Positions 35,747-44,828 of a DNA stretch of 64,000 bases are shown here, in pieces. The first letter of the stretch is position 1, and each line of letters starts with the position of its first letter. This stretch comes from Pseudomonadota bacterium. Its GTDB lineage: Bacteria; Pseudomonadota; Gammaproteobacteria; Steroidobacterales; JBCBZW01. The notes beneath the pieces are model-generated. The model searched no databases and had not been told where the DNA came from. It saw only the letters and a list, made by a program, of their open reading frames with translations. The stretch is from assembly GCA_039193195.1 (NCBI GenBank), contig JBCCWS010000027.1, positions 1 to 64,000 of the forward strand, written 5' to 3'. The translations under genes and the position numbers were made by a program.

Positions 35747-36775
35747 CTAGCCGGCGATACGGTCTGCCTCCATCCGCAGCGCCCCGCCGATGCCCGGCTC
35801 CGCGTCGGAGTGACCATTGCCGTCGACGAACCAAAGGCGGCTTGACACTTCTTGCGCAAGCAGTCGCTTATGCAGGCGCCATGCCGCGGTGGGGAGGCAC
35901 ACGTGGTCCGCTCGCCCGTGCACGATAGAGATGTCCATATCGCGCAGGCGCGCCAGGTGGTGCGGTTGCAGGAGTTGCCCCTCCTCCATGAACCCACCAG
36001 CGAGCATGTAGGCGACCTCCAAGCTCGCGAACGGTATCAGCGTGGCCGGCGTCGCGAGCGTGGTTGCGATCCGCTCTTCGTTACGGATCGCCGAAGACAA
36101 CGCCAGCTCGTACGCCACGAACGCCGCCGCCGCCGCATCGCGCGTGTCTGGATCTGCCAAGAGGCGTCGATAGCCCTCGAGGAGATCACCAGGAGGTTCA
36201 GGCAGCTTTGGGTGCTTTAGGACAAAGTCTCGGTACGCCTCCCACACCTCGGGGTAGTGCAGCGCCGTCGCACCATTGCGAAATAGGTTATCCACCTCGT
36301 CGCGCAGGAACGTGAAGATGCCCCGCAGGAGCAAGTGGCGCATCCGGTCCGGGTGGGCCTGAGCGTAGGCGAGCGCGAGGGTGCAGCCCCAGGAACCCCC
36401 GAGCACCAGGTGCCAGACGGACACGCCCAAGTGCTCGCGCAGCGCCTCTAGGTCTGCGACGAGGTGGCCGGTCGTGTTGTCCGCGAGCGCTCCCTTAAAG
36501 TCTTGGGAGACGTTCGGTCGACTCTTGCCGGCTCCACGCTGGTCCAGCAGGACGATGCGGTACCGAGCGGGATCGAAGAACTGGCGCACGCCGGGTCGCG
36601 TGCCGCCGCCTGGCCCGCCGTGCAGAAACAGCGCCGGCGAACCCTCCGGATTGCCCGATAGCTCGTAGTAGAGCTCGTGCTTGGACCTATCGCCCACGGT
36701 TAGGAATCCGGTCTCGTAGGGCTCGACCGGCGGGTGGAGGTCGGTGCTGGGATGATCGGTAGGGGGCGCTGTCAT
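35747..36775 (-). CDS. pip: Prolyl aminopeptidase
   Basis: This 342-residue alpha/beta hydrolase (peptidase family S33) removes N-terminal proline from peptides. It shows the oxyanion region LFLHGGPGGGTRPG, LLDQRGAGKSRP, and the nucleophile in LGGSWGCTLALAYAQAHP. The catalytic Asp is in VHGRADHVC and the His in VDGNGHSDAEPG. These motifs and the length are typical of cytoplasmic Pip. I chose MTAPPTDH as start. It is encoded 98 bp upstream of the dsbD-like gene on the same strand. Confidence 0.95.
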   Translation of the reverse strand: MTAPPTDHPSTDLHPPVEPYETGFLTVGDRSKHELYYELSGNPEGSPALFLHGGPGGGTRPGVRQFFDPARYRIVLLDQRGAGKSRPNVSQDFKGALADNTTGHLVADLEALREHLGVSVWHLVLGGSWGCTLALAYAQAHPDRMRHLLLRGIFTFLRDEVDNLFRNGATALHYPEVWEAYRDFVLKHPKLPEPPGDLLEGYRRLLADPDTRDAAAAAFVAYELALSSAIRNEERIATTLATPATLIPFASLEVAYMLAGGFMEEGQLLQPHHLARLRDMDISIVHGRADHVCLPTAAWRLHKRLLAQEVSSRLWFVDGNGHSDAEPGIGGALRMEADRIAG

Positions 36776-37467
36776 GGATTCTCCGCGAGCGACTCGGAAC
36801 ACTACTGTTTGGTCCGGGAGTCCTGTGGGGTCAGGCCAAGCGTAGATCTTCGCTCCTTCGAATCAGAGCATCTCCAAGTTACCACGCCTGTGCTCCCTTT
36901 CGCGCCTCCTCCCTCCTCCGGAAGGTCGACAACAGCTGCCGACCATTTGCTCGAGATCATGCATCGCCTCGGACATCATAACGGCAACGTCCAGCAGACG
37001 CGCCCTGCTCACCAGCGATACGGGCCTGGTCCGGCGAATTCTAGGCGTCGTAGAGCAAGTCGCCAAGTAAGTGAACTGCACCTACCTCGATCAACGCTGA
37101 GGGTTGGAATGCACCAGGAAGTCATGCTTCACGGGTGCTTGGCTCTAGGTAGCCTCGCGCCACCCCAAGTCCCGCGCCGAAGACCACAGGCGGCTGCTGT
37201 CCGGCAAGATCCGACAGTCTGGGTCCCTGGGCTTGGCGCGCGATCAGACACCGGCACAGCTGTCTCAACAACGACACTAGGCGAAGTCTTGCGCGAGTGC
37301 CAACGACGCGCCAAGATCTCGTGTGTTTACCAAGCTCAGCTTGGACTGCCTCTTCAGATTAAACGCTTGCAGTAGAGCCGATCGTACACACGACACTCAA
37401 GGCTCTGGCAAGGCAGCTAACCTACTTCGCTAATGTTGTAGCGAATCCTGTGCATGTTCGGTAGGCA
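36776..37467. other. Intergenic region without a recognisable gene
   Basis: This 692-bp gap lies between divergent genes. The open frame 36734-37375 overlaps the pip start antisense and has no family features or ribosome site. I see no RNA gene or strong hairpin. Confidence 0.4.
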
Positions 37468-38511
37468 ATGGAAACCACGCAATCTCAAGTTCCTAGTTCA
37501 GCGTCGACCAGTGCGCGACTGGTAGAAATCTTCATCTCTTATCGGCGCAGCGACGGCGACTGGCACGCTGAGTGGCTACATAGACACCTAGAGGGGCTGG
37601 AGTATGTCGACAATAGCGGCCAACCATGCATCCTCAAAACTTATTACGACAAGACGGCCGCCGGCGTAGATGACTGGAAACTGCAGAATCTCGGGGCACT
37701 AAGAACAGCGAGAGCAATGCTCCTCGTCTGTACACCAGGAATAGCCCAGGATCTTTCCAAGCGCAAGAAGGGATCTGATTCGCTTTACGCGGAGCTCAAG
37801 TGGTGGGTGCGTCAGCGAGGAGTAGCTCCGATCGTCGTGGATCCGAAGGGGGATGGCCATCTCTGGCTTCCGAAGCTATTGACTGTCAAATGGCCTCACA
37901 TCAATCGGATTCACCTTTCGAGCAATGAAGCTGAATCTGCTGATCCCGAGTACCAGTTGCGACTTATTGATAGGATCGTGGGCGCCATCCGTGAATTGGA
38001 ACAGCAGACGCTCGCTGAAGATCTGGCGCAGTCTCTGCGGCAGGAGAGGCGCTTGAGGTGGGCGCTGACTGCCGCGTCCATTCTCCTCTCGGTCTCGATC
38101 ATTTTGGGTCTTTACGCCAACGAAAGGAGGCGGGAGTCGAATGAAAAGACACGTCTTGCCGAAGAATCATTGACAGTAGCGGCTGGATTTCTGATGCGAC
38201 TGCTCCAGTACGGCAGGCCCGGGCAAACGACATCACTGGAACTCATCAAGTTGATTACTGAAGTGCGTGATAGAGCAGATGAAACACAGTTTGTCACCGT
38301 CGCGCTGCAGGTGCTGAGTTGTTGGGGACTAGCCTCCATACAAAGCCAACTCGTTCACGACGCGATGGTAGACATGTATGCCGCGATTGAGTCCAGCGCA
38401 TCTGGCCGTGAGCCTGAAGTTCAATCGCGCATCGCGACACTGAAAGCTAACACTGCGGCGGCACGCAGCGGGAGTGAAGCGCCCCACCCTTGCATGGCTC
38501 CGACGAGCTGA
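37468..38511 (+). CDS. TIR-domain protein with a C-terminal membrane helix; catalytic Glu absent
   Basis: This 347-residue protein starts with a TIR domain of the prokaryotic TIR_2 type (EIFISYRRSDGDWHAEWLHR, then YYDKTAAGVDDWKLQNLGAL). The position of the NADase glutamate, judged by alignment with the TIR-NLR above, is Leu in WKLQNLGAL, so the domain may be inactive. A membrane helix lies near residues 199-217 (TAASILLSVSIILGLYA). The rest is helical and may be truncated: the last 20 residues are low in order, and related proteins are usually longer. It has no operon partner. It may be a scaffold or a decayed effector. Confidence 0.8.
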   Translation: METTQSQVPSSASTSARLVEIFISYRRSDGDWHAEWLHRHLEGLEYVDNSGQPCILKTYYDKTAAGVDDWKLQNLGALRTARAMLLVCTPGIAQDLSKRKKGSDSLYAELKWWVRQRGVAPIVVDPKGDGHLWLPKLLTVKWPHINRIHLSSNEAESADPEYQLRLIDRIVGAIRELEQQTLAEDLAQSLRQERRLRWALTAASILLSVSIILGLYANERRRESNEKTRLAEESLTVAAGFLMRLLQYGRPGQTTSLELIKLITEVRDRADETQFVTVALQVLSCWGLASIQSQLVHDAMVDMYAAIESSASGREPEVQSRIATLKANTAAARSGSEAPHPCMAPTS

Positions 38512-38927
38512 GTTTCAACGCAAGCCAACAAGACGATTCGCCAGATCACCGTCCAGCGCGAGGTGGCATTGCCAACCGCTGCGCAAAGCTCAAGTTAGAT
38601 AGCTGCCTGATCAGGTGGCCACTAATATGGAGCTTACCGGACTACGTACCACGGAAACCCAGCCGTTGGAAAACAGGCACCATCACGAGCCAGGTGCGCC
38701 TTGTGTGAGACGCTGTTGGGATCGCAGAACCGGCTTGCGCAACGCCTGCCCCTGAACCGGCTCGTCGGCGCTTGGCCATTGTTGTAGCGAGCCATGGCGG
38801 GGCTCTCCGAATCCGTCACGGCTTGGACTACCTCTCCGGAGACCGCACTCGATCACGACTCAGGCCGCACCGACCACTGCTACCCTGCGCCTCGCAAATG
38901 CCGCCGCCGACGTAGCAGCTAGCTTGC
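38512..38927. other. Intergenic region without a recognisable gene
   Basis: This 416-bp gap lies between convergent genes. It has no T-rich hairpin that I can see and no convincing open frame. Confidence 0.35.
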
Positions 38928-39926
38928 TCAGGTACCGGGGCTCTTTGTCTGATCGCTACTTTCGGACTTCTTCTTCGAGCCGAAGGGGAACTCGACCCCC
39001 ACAAACGTCCGCACCGAGTCACTGCCGCTCCCGCCGTCGAAGTCGACCTCCGTTTCAATGAACATCCGTAGGTTGCTCAGGAAGTCGCTGTCGGTGAAGC
39101 TCAGGAACGGATTACCCTCGAGGTGCACCCGCAGCTGATTCCGATCCCGACGGTCGGCAGGAAAGAGGTCGTTCGAACCGATGCCGAAATCGATAAAGGA
39201 TCCGTGCAGGTGCGTCTCTTCGAGAATCACACCCAAGGAGAAGAAGTAGTATTCCGCAAGGTCGTCGAGGCCACTAACAGACGCTGCTCCGTAACGAGCC
39301 ATCAGGTAGGGCGTAGCCTTTGCACCCTTTGGACCAGCTTTGCTCCGCAAGAACTCTGCCCGCAAGCCAACCTCACCTTCAATGGACTCCGCGTCGCGTA
39401 GCACAGCGATTGCAGCATTCAGATCGGGGATGTCAATGGGCTCACCCGCCTCCGGGCAGCCGGGGAAGTTCGCAAAGTCACTACACAACACCTCGGTGCC
39501 ACGGACGGTGCGTCTTGTGCGTCCTGTCAGCCAAAGCGCAGCAACATCGTTAGTAGCACCAACCAGCTTGTAGTTGAAGCGCAAATCGAGCAGAGCGCTC
39601 TGATTGACGTCCGTGGCATCCTCGGGCTCAACCACGTTGGAGAGATCCGACGGGGTGAATGTATCGAAACCCCAGCCGAAGTTGATGTCCACATCAAAAT
39701 CGCACCGCATGACGCGGCTGTTCCAGCACTCCGGCAAAATGCCCTCAGGTGGCGGCTTCGGCTTGCTTGCCGCGACTTCCTTCTCGAGCTCTTCTATCCG
39801 TCCCTTCAGCTCCTCGACCGTCTTGGTGATATCGTCTCCAACGCTCGCGACGGGCTGCGCGTTGGCGGTCAAACCGACCAGAGCAAGCATCGCGAATTGG
39901 GGGGCCCGACGAGTCTTCCATTCCAT
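38928..39926 (-). CDS. Exported porin-like protein with N-terminal coiled coil
   Basis: This 332-residue protein has a signal peptide (MLALVGLTANAQP) and then a short coiled coil (TVEELKGRIEELEKEVA), the arrangement used by several outer-membrane porins to trimerise. The rest alternates hydrophobic and polar residues as in beta-barrels (for example LLDLRFNYKLVGATNDVAAL). It ends in a strand followed by a lysine/serine-rich tail, so a typical C-terminal Phe is missing. I do not recognise a family. GGAGAG precedes the ATG. It has no operon partner; the gene to its left is convergent. Confidence 0.7.
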   Translation of the reverse strand: MEWKTRRAPQFAMLALVGLTANAQPVASVGDDITKTVEELKGRIEELEKEVAASKPKPPPEGILPECWNSRVMRCDFDVDINFGWGFDTFTPSDLSNVVEPEDATDVNQSALLDLRFNYKLVGATNDVAALWLTGRTRRTVRGTEVLCSDFANFPGCPEAGEPIDIPDLNAAIAVLRDAESIEGEVGLRAEFLRSKAGPKGAKATPYLMARYGAASVSGLDDLAEYYFFSLGVILEETHLHGSFIDFGIGSNDLFPADRRDRNQLRVHLEGNPFLSFTDSDFLSNLRMFIETEVDFDGGSGSDSVRTFVGVEFPFGSKKKSESSDQTKSPGT

Positions 39927-40047
39927 GTTCTCTCTCCGTCAAATACACCATTCAATCGAAAGCAGTAAGACGTGCCAGCCATGCGAGCAAACACACCAAG
40001 TCAGTAAACCTGAGTGCTGGTCGTTCGCGGACACACGCGCCCATGTG

Positions 40048-41844
40048 TCATTCGCGTCGCAGGTCGCTGAGTGGGCTCAACTTGGGCAGGTACCCTGTCT
40101 TCAGCACGTGACTCTCCTTCGCCTCGATCTTGCGATCACCGAAGGTGTCGAGCCAGCGACCCAGCGTGTCTGATAGCTTCGAGGCAGTGGAGTCGTCACC
40201 CGCACTGACACCGCCTTCCTCGTCGAGGTAGATGCGCTCTCCGGTGTGCCGGTACCCCAAGAGCCTCGGCACGATCAAGGGCACGATGTCCCCCTGGTTC
40301 ACGACGCGGAACGATGGAATTTGTGTGGTCCTGGCATCGAAGGCCTGCTGGAAGCGTCGGTTACCCACGCGGGGGGCACCGAAGGTATAGAGGCCAGCGA
40401 GAGGGATCTTGTCTTCCAGGAGCATACCCGCCAGCAACACGGCGAGCGCCCCTCCTAGGCTGTGTCCTGTGACCCATAGCCTACGACCTGCCTGCAGGTG
40501 TTCATGCAGGAGGCGGCTGACCTGCAGCATCACCGGAAATAGGGCATCCTGGAATCCCTCGTGCACCCGCGCCTCGGGGTCCAGTGGACCGGGGTCGGTC
40601 ACGATCTGCGCGTTGCCCAACCAATCGGGGAGCGACTCACTTCCGCAGAAGCTGACGATCACCGTCGACTCGTTGTGGACCAGAAAACCCTCCGTATCGA
40701 TGTCACGACCGAGGCGCTTGGAGAACGCGTGGACCTCAGCGTGCTCCCAACCGGGGCAGGCGCGAATGGTGGCCTGGCGCGCCTGGTCGTCGGGCTCGTA
40801 GGCGAGCTGGCATAGGGCGGCCAGAAAGTAGGCATCGTGTGGGTCGTAGCGAGGGTCGCCAGACAGGCTTGGCTTTACGTGCTGCGTGAAGTGCTCCTCA
40901 AGCTGGCGCTGGAGCGCGCGGGAGGTTCTGGCCTCGAAGCGAGTGATCGCCTCCAGCATCTGCGGGAACAGCGGGTTAGCTTCTTCGAGGGTCTCCTTCG
41001 GATCGTTCGGATTCACTACAGCTTGGCTCAGCACCAGGCTTGCGTGAGAGACATCGTCCTGCTCTTCGATGCGCAAGAACGTGAAGCGCTCTGCGGGGGT
41101 AACGCGCTGCAAGCGCTCTATGCCGCGGATGTCCGCCGTGAGATCGGCCTGCGAATGGGCGGCAAAAACGCGCTTGGGAAAACGTCGTCCGCGACCGCGA
41201 AGGTGCTTTAGCGCTGCGTCGTTCTCCTGCATAAGCCGTGACAGCTGCTCCGCAGCGTCCAAATCGACGTGCGTGTAGCGGAAGGGATTGGCACCAATGA
41301 GGGGCTTGTCCTTCTTCAGCAAGTCCGCGAGCCCCATTCTCGGCAAGCGCTCCTTAAGCTCCCCGATGATCCCCAAGGGGCCTCCCGCAAGATCCAGCGC
41401 GGCAGAGAAGAGGTACAGATCCCCGGTGATTCGGGCGTCCTTGACCGCCGCCGAGAACGCCAGTGCTCCCCCCGTGGAGAGCCCTCCGATGGACACCTTG
41501 TGCGGGGCGCGCACAGCGGCTTGTTGGACCGCGTAGTCGACGTTCGTCCGCCACTCCACCAGCGAGATCCCGTTCATCCCTTGGGGCTGCTTCAAGCCGT
41601 GGAAGTGCAGCAGCGGTAGGAACACGTCGTAGTTGAGCGCCGTATGAAAGTGCTCAGCGATCGCGGTCATGAAGTGCGGCGAGTCGGAAAGACCGTGCAC
41701 GAGCACAATCGCCTCGCCCGTCGGCTCGTCATGCAGATAGCGTCTAGGGTGGCAGCCATCACGGACCGCGTTGGGCTGGAAATACTCTGAGAATTTGCCG
41801 TAGTACTCCATCCACTCGTGGTCGCGGGCTTGATGCGCGCTCAT
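40048..41844 (-). CDS. Two-domain hydrolase: alpha/beta hydrolase fused to class 3 lipase
   Basis: This 598-residue protein contains two separate alpha/beta hydrolases. The first (residues 1-270) has IVLVHGLSDSPHFM and the nucleophile motif GGLSTGGALAFS, like serine aminopeptidase or monoglyceride lipase. The second (about 340-570) is a class 3 lipase: STVIVSFCGSES, WVTGHSLGGALAVLLAG and NQGDIVPLIVP. No signal peptide is visible, so it should act in the cytoplasm or at the membrane. Fusion of these two classes is unusual. AGGAGGAG precedes the ATG. Substrates are unknown; phospholipids or acylglycerols are inference. Confidence 0.85.
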   Translation of the reverse strand: MSAHQARDHEWMEYYGKFSEYFQPNAVRDGCHPRRYLHDEPTGEAIVLVHGLSDSPHFMTAIAEHFHTALNYDVFLPLLHFHGLKQPQGMNGISLVEWRTNVDYAVQQAAVRAPHKVSIGGLSTGGALAFSAAVKDARITGDLYLFSAALDLAGGPLGIIGELKERLPRMGLADLLKKDKPLIGANPFRYTHVDLDAAEQLSRLMQENDAALKHLRGRGRRFPKRVFAAHSQADLTADIRGIERLQRVTPAERFTFLRIEEQDDVSHASLVLSQAVVNPNDPKETLEEANPLFPQMLEAITRFEARTSRALQRQLEEHFTQHVKPSLSGDPRYDPHDAYFLAALCQLAYEPDDQARQATIRACPGWEHAEVHAFSKRLGRDIDTEGFLVHNESTVIVSFCGSESLPDWLGNAQIVTDPGPLDPEARVHEGFQDALFPVMLQVSRLLHEHLQAGRRLWVTGHSLGGALAVLLAGMLLEDKIPLAGLYTFGAPRVGNRRFQQAFDARTTQIPSFRVVNQGDIVPLIVPRLLGYRHTGERIYLDEEGGVSAGDDSTASKLSDTLGRWLDTFGDRKIEAKESHVLKTGYLPKLSPLSDLRRE

Positions 41845-42119
41845 GGAACTCCTCCTGAGTTGCTCTGAGATTCAGTCGGGGACGCTGGGCTAAAGTCCGC
41901 CTGCCAACGCCCTGACGGGGGCGGCCTCCTGACCCGGTGCTTGTGCTCCGCGGCGAGCGAGCGGTCGGTCCCTACACCCCACAGTGTGATTCGCGCGCGC
42001 TTTCTCTCATCTCACGCGTACGCTTCGGTCCATCAGTCCGGTCAGATCCAGGACCGGGCGGCCGATCGGCCAGCTTGTTGAAGGGACCGAGCGATGGACA
42101 GAATGCGGCCGAGCATGAC

Positions 42120-43128
42120 TTACAGGTCGTCGAGGCAACACGGTTCCACCAGCAGACTCTCGGCGCGCGCCATGGCCAGCGCTAGCTCGTGGACTCGTAG
42201 CTGAGCCGCGGTCGCCTCGGCGGCGTCCAGCAACCGTCGCTACGTGTCGACCGATGATGCGCGCCTCGTCCATGCCGTACCGGGCGTGGTAGAGCGAGGC
42301 GTAGACGTAGCGGGCTGCCATCGCGTCGATCAACCCCTCGGTGGCGGTACCGGACTGGTAGTCCTGCTGCGAGTAGTCGGCCAAGTGAGGGAGGACATCC
42401 AGGTAACCCAAGTCCCAGGCCTCCACATAGAGCTGGCGCGCACGCGCGGGATCCGATTGCCGGAGCGCCTCTGCATAGCGCACGCGGGCGAAGGGCTTGG
42501 GTCCTGCGGCGGCGATGGCGAGGTACTTCAGCCGCTCCGCTTCGCCTAGGCGCGGAACGCCTTCGCAGTCGGCGTAGCCCTGACGCAGAATCTGCTCGAA
42601 CTGGTCGATCTTGGTCGACCCCACGCGCCCGACGTATCCGGTCTGCGCATCTTCTAGCTGGTGCGTCTCCATCAGCAGCACGATGGCGCGGTCCAGTGCA
42701 GCCGGGTCTGCCGGCGATCGGGCACAGCCGCTGAGAATGTTGTGGGCCAATAGGGCCGCGCCGTCATCACCCGCCTCGGCGCGGGCAAGCAGTGCCGGCA
42801 TGTGGGGGGCATACGGCGGCTCTAGGTGATCTGGCCCCGCCGGGCGCGGCCCATCCTCCCGCCAACGCACTGCCTCGCGATGACCGTTGGGGAAACACAG
42901 CGTCTCGCGCGGACACTCGATCACGTACTGGGATAGAGCCGCCGGCTGATTGGGTGTGTTGGGGGGTGCCGGCGTGCGCGGCCCGCCGCTCGCCGTCGAA
43001 GGCGCTGCCGAGACGGCTGCCCCCTCGGGCGCAGGAAGCGGCTTGCGCTGCATCGATGGCATAGCAAGCGTGAGCAGGATCGCCACGGCGACGAAGCCGA
43101 CCCCGCCTATCATCCACATTGCTCTCAT
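42120..43128 (-). CDS. Membrane-anchored hypothetical protein with a frameshift near the 3' end
   Basis: I do not recognise this protein. It starts with a single membrane helix (MIGGVGFVAVAILLTLAMP), then a Pro/Ala-rich linker. A helical Sel1/TPR-like region follows (LARAEAGDDGAALLAHNILSG, then ARVRYAEALRQSDPARARQLYVEA). The original frame ends in an arginine-rich tail at 42007. Removing one base at 42236-42245 gives a regular ending, RRLLDAAEATAAQLRVHEL and then LALAMARAESLLVEPCCLDDL, stop at 42120-42122. The real product therefore most likely ends there. The shift is a recent mutation or a base-call error. Confidence 0.72.
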
Positions 43129-43287
43129 AAGGGATCCCCGATGTTCACCCAGAGGGTGGACCGTCTGGATCTTGGTCAGTTCAGTGCGGTGGTCCCCACC
43201 GGGCAGGCCAAACCCCAGGCGGCGAGGCCCGGCCACTGCACCTAACATGCCTGCAGCACCACGGCCCGCCGCAGGCCGACACCTTTG

Positions 43288-43743
43288 TCAGACCGATGGC
43301 TTGGGCGGCGGCAACCGATCAGCAAAGATCGACGACTTCACCAGCGACGTGGTCGTCTCCGCCCGCTCGTGCAGCGCAGATAGGATCTCATCCAGCTCGG
43401 CGAGCTCGGCGAGGACTAGGCGTGCCACGTAGCAGTCATCGCCCGTGACACGGTCACAGGAGACGAATCTGCGCTCGTCTCGAATCATGCGCTCCACCGC
43501 CCACAGCTGTCCGCTGTGTGGTTTCACCCTCACCAGCGCTTGAATGGGGTAACCGAGGGCCGCCAAGTCCACGCGAGCGACAAAGCCGCCCAGCTGGCCC
43601 GAGTCGCGCATTCGGCGCAGTCGCTCGCCTACCGCGGGCCCCGTGAGACCAACGGTCTTGCCGATCTGCGCAAGGCTGGCACGCGCATCTCGCTCGAGCA
43701 AGTCGATGATGGACCGGTCGATTTTGTCGAGTGGCTTCGCCAT
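43288..43743 (-). CDS. Lrp/AsnC-family transcriptional regulator
   Basis: This 151-residue regulator has an N-terminal helix-turn-helix (LDKIDRSIIDLLERDARAS and IGKTVGLTGPAVGERLRRM) and a C-terminal RAM ligand-binding domain (VKPHSGQLWAVERMI, VSCDRVTGDDCYVARLVL). Lrp-type proteins respond to amino acids and act as feast/famine regulators. It is divergent from the PhzF-like gene with a 130-bp gap, so that gene is the likely target. The sequence does not show the ligand. Confidence 0.92.
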   Translation of the reverse strand: MAKPLDKIDRSIIDLLERDARASLAQIGKTVGLTGPAVGERLRRMRDSGQLGGFVARVDLAALGYPIQALVRVKPHSGQLWAVERMIRDERRFVSCDRVTGDDCYVARLVLAELAELDEILSALHERAETTTSLVKSSIFADRLPPPKPSV

Positions 43744-43873
43744 GAAAGCAAACTAACACCGCAGCCCACGAATCGAAAATCATGGGCTCAATATTCCTTC
43801 GACTTCCATGGGACAGCAGCGTGCGCGACGGCTAGGCTTATTCCCACGTGAACACTGTCGAGAGGAGAGCAAC

Positions 43874-44719
43874 ATGGAGGTCCAGAGATTTGCGGCCTTT
43901 AGCCAAGGTGACGAGGGCGGCAACCCAGCCGGGGTCGTGCTGCTTCGCGAAGCGGCCACCGAAGCGGCCATGGCACAGGTGGCGGCGCAGGTCGGCTATT
44001 CAGAAACCGCCTTTGCCTTCCCCCAGGACGCTAGCGGCAAGCAGTGGCGGGTGCGGTACTTCTCGCCGGAGTCGGAAGTGCCCTTCTGCGGGCATGCCAC
44101 CATCGCCCTAGGCGCCGTGCTCGGGCAGCGGGGGGGTGCTGGTACCTACACACTGACGTTGAATGACGCCACCGTCACCGTGGATGCCGAAGGCGGGCAT
44201 GATCGGATGATCGCCACGCTCACCTCGCCCCCCACTCGAAGTCGAGAGGTCGCGGCAGAAGAGCTGCAGGCGGCCCTATCGCTGTTCTCGCTGACGGCGT
44301 CCGACCTCGACCCACGCCTTGCACCTGCGAGGATTCACGGTGGCGCGGATCACCTGGTCCTGCCGTTAAAGTCGCGCACCACCGTGGCCGGCATGCATTA
44401 CTCCCTCGCCGAGGGCCGCGAGCTCATGCGCCGGCATGGGTGGGTGACGGTAATGCTCGTCTTCATCGAACACGATCAGACCTTCATCGCACGCAATGCG
44501 TTCGCCTCCGGTGGCGTCCTCGAAGACCCCGCCACCGGCGCGGCGGCCGCCGCTTTCGCGGGCTACCTACGGGATCAGGCCTGGCCTCACGGTGGGGCAT
44601 TCAAGATCCGCCAGGGCGAAGACATGGGGAGTCCATCGCTGATTGAGGTCGCTTTGGGTGATACGCCTGGGAGCGGTGTGAGCGTCTCGGGGGAAGTGCG
44701 GATGATCGCAACGGGGTAA
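43874..44719 (+). CDS. PhzF-family isomerase/epimerase-like enzyme
   Basis: This 281-residue protein has the PhzF/diaminopimelate-epimerase fold. It shows GNPAGVVLL, the SETAF segment that holds the catalytic Glu of PhzF, EVPFCGHATIAL, and the C-terminal EDPATGAAAAAFAGYL. Most bacterial members are not in phenazine clusters, and none is seen here. The chosen ATG has GAGGAGA upstream; the longer frame lacks a site. The divergent Lrp-type gene suggests amino-acid-related regulation. Confidence 0.9.
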   Translation: MEVQRFAAFSQGDEGGNPAGVVLLREAATEAAMAQVAAQVGYSETAFAFPQDASGKQWRVRYFSPESEVPFCGHATIALGAVLGQRGGAGTYTLTLNDATVTVDAEGGHDRMIATLTSPPTRSREVAAEELQAALSLFSLTASDLDPRLAPARIHGGADHLVLPLKSRTTVAGMHYSLAEGRELMRRHGWVTVMLVFIEHDQTFIARNAFASGGVLEDPATGAAAAAFAGYLRDQAWPHGGAFKIRQGEDMGSPSLIEVALGDTPGSGVSVSGEVRMIATG

Positions 44720-44828
44720 GCGCGCAGCTAGTGCGATCAACCGGCGAGAAGCGCAGGCGCAGGGGTATCAACCCACCCATGGCCATGGATACTCCCGCGC
44801 GCCCATTCGGCTAGTCGCTCCGGATGGG

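Noticed and set aside
36734-37375. 213-residue open frame overlapping the pip start
   Set aside because: Antisense to a solid gene and without recognisable features.
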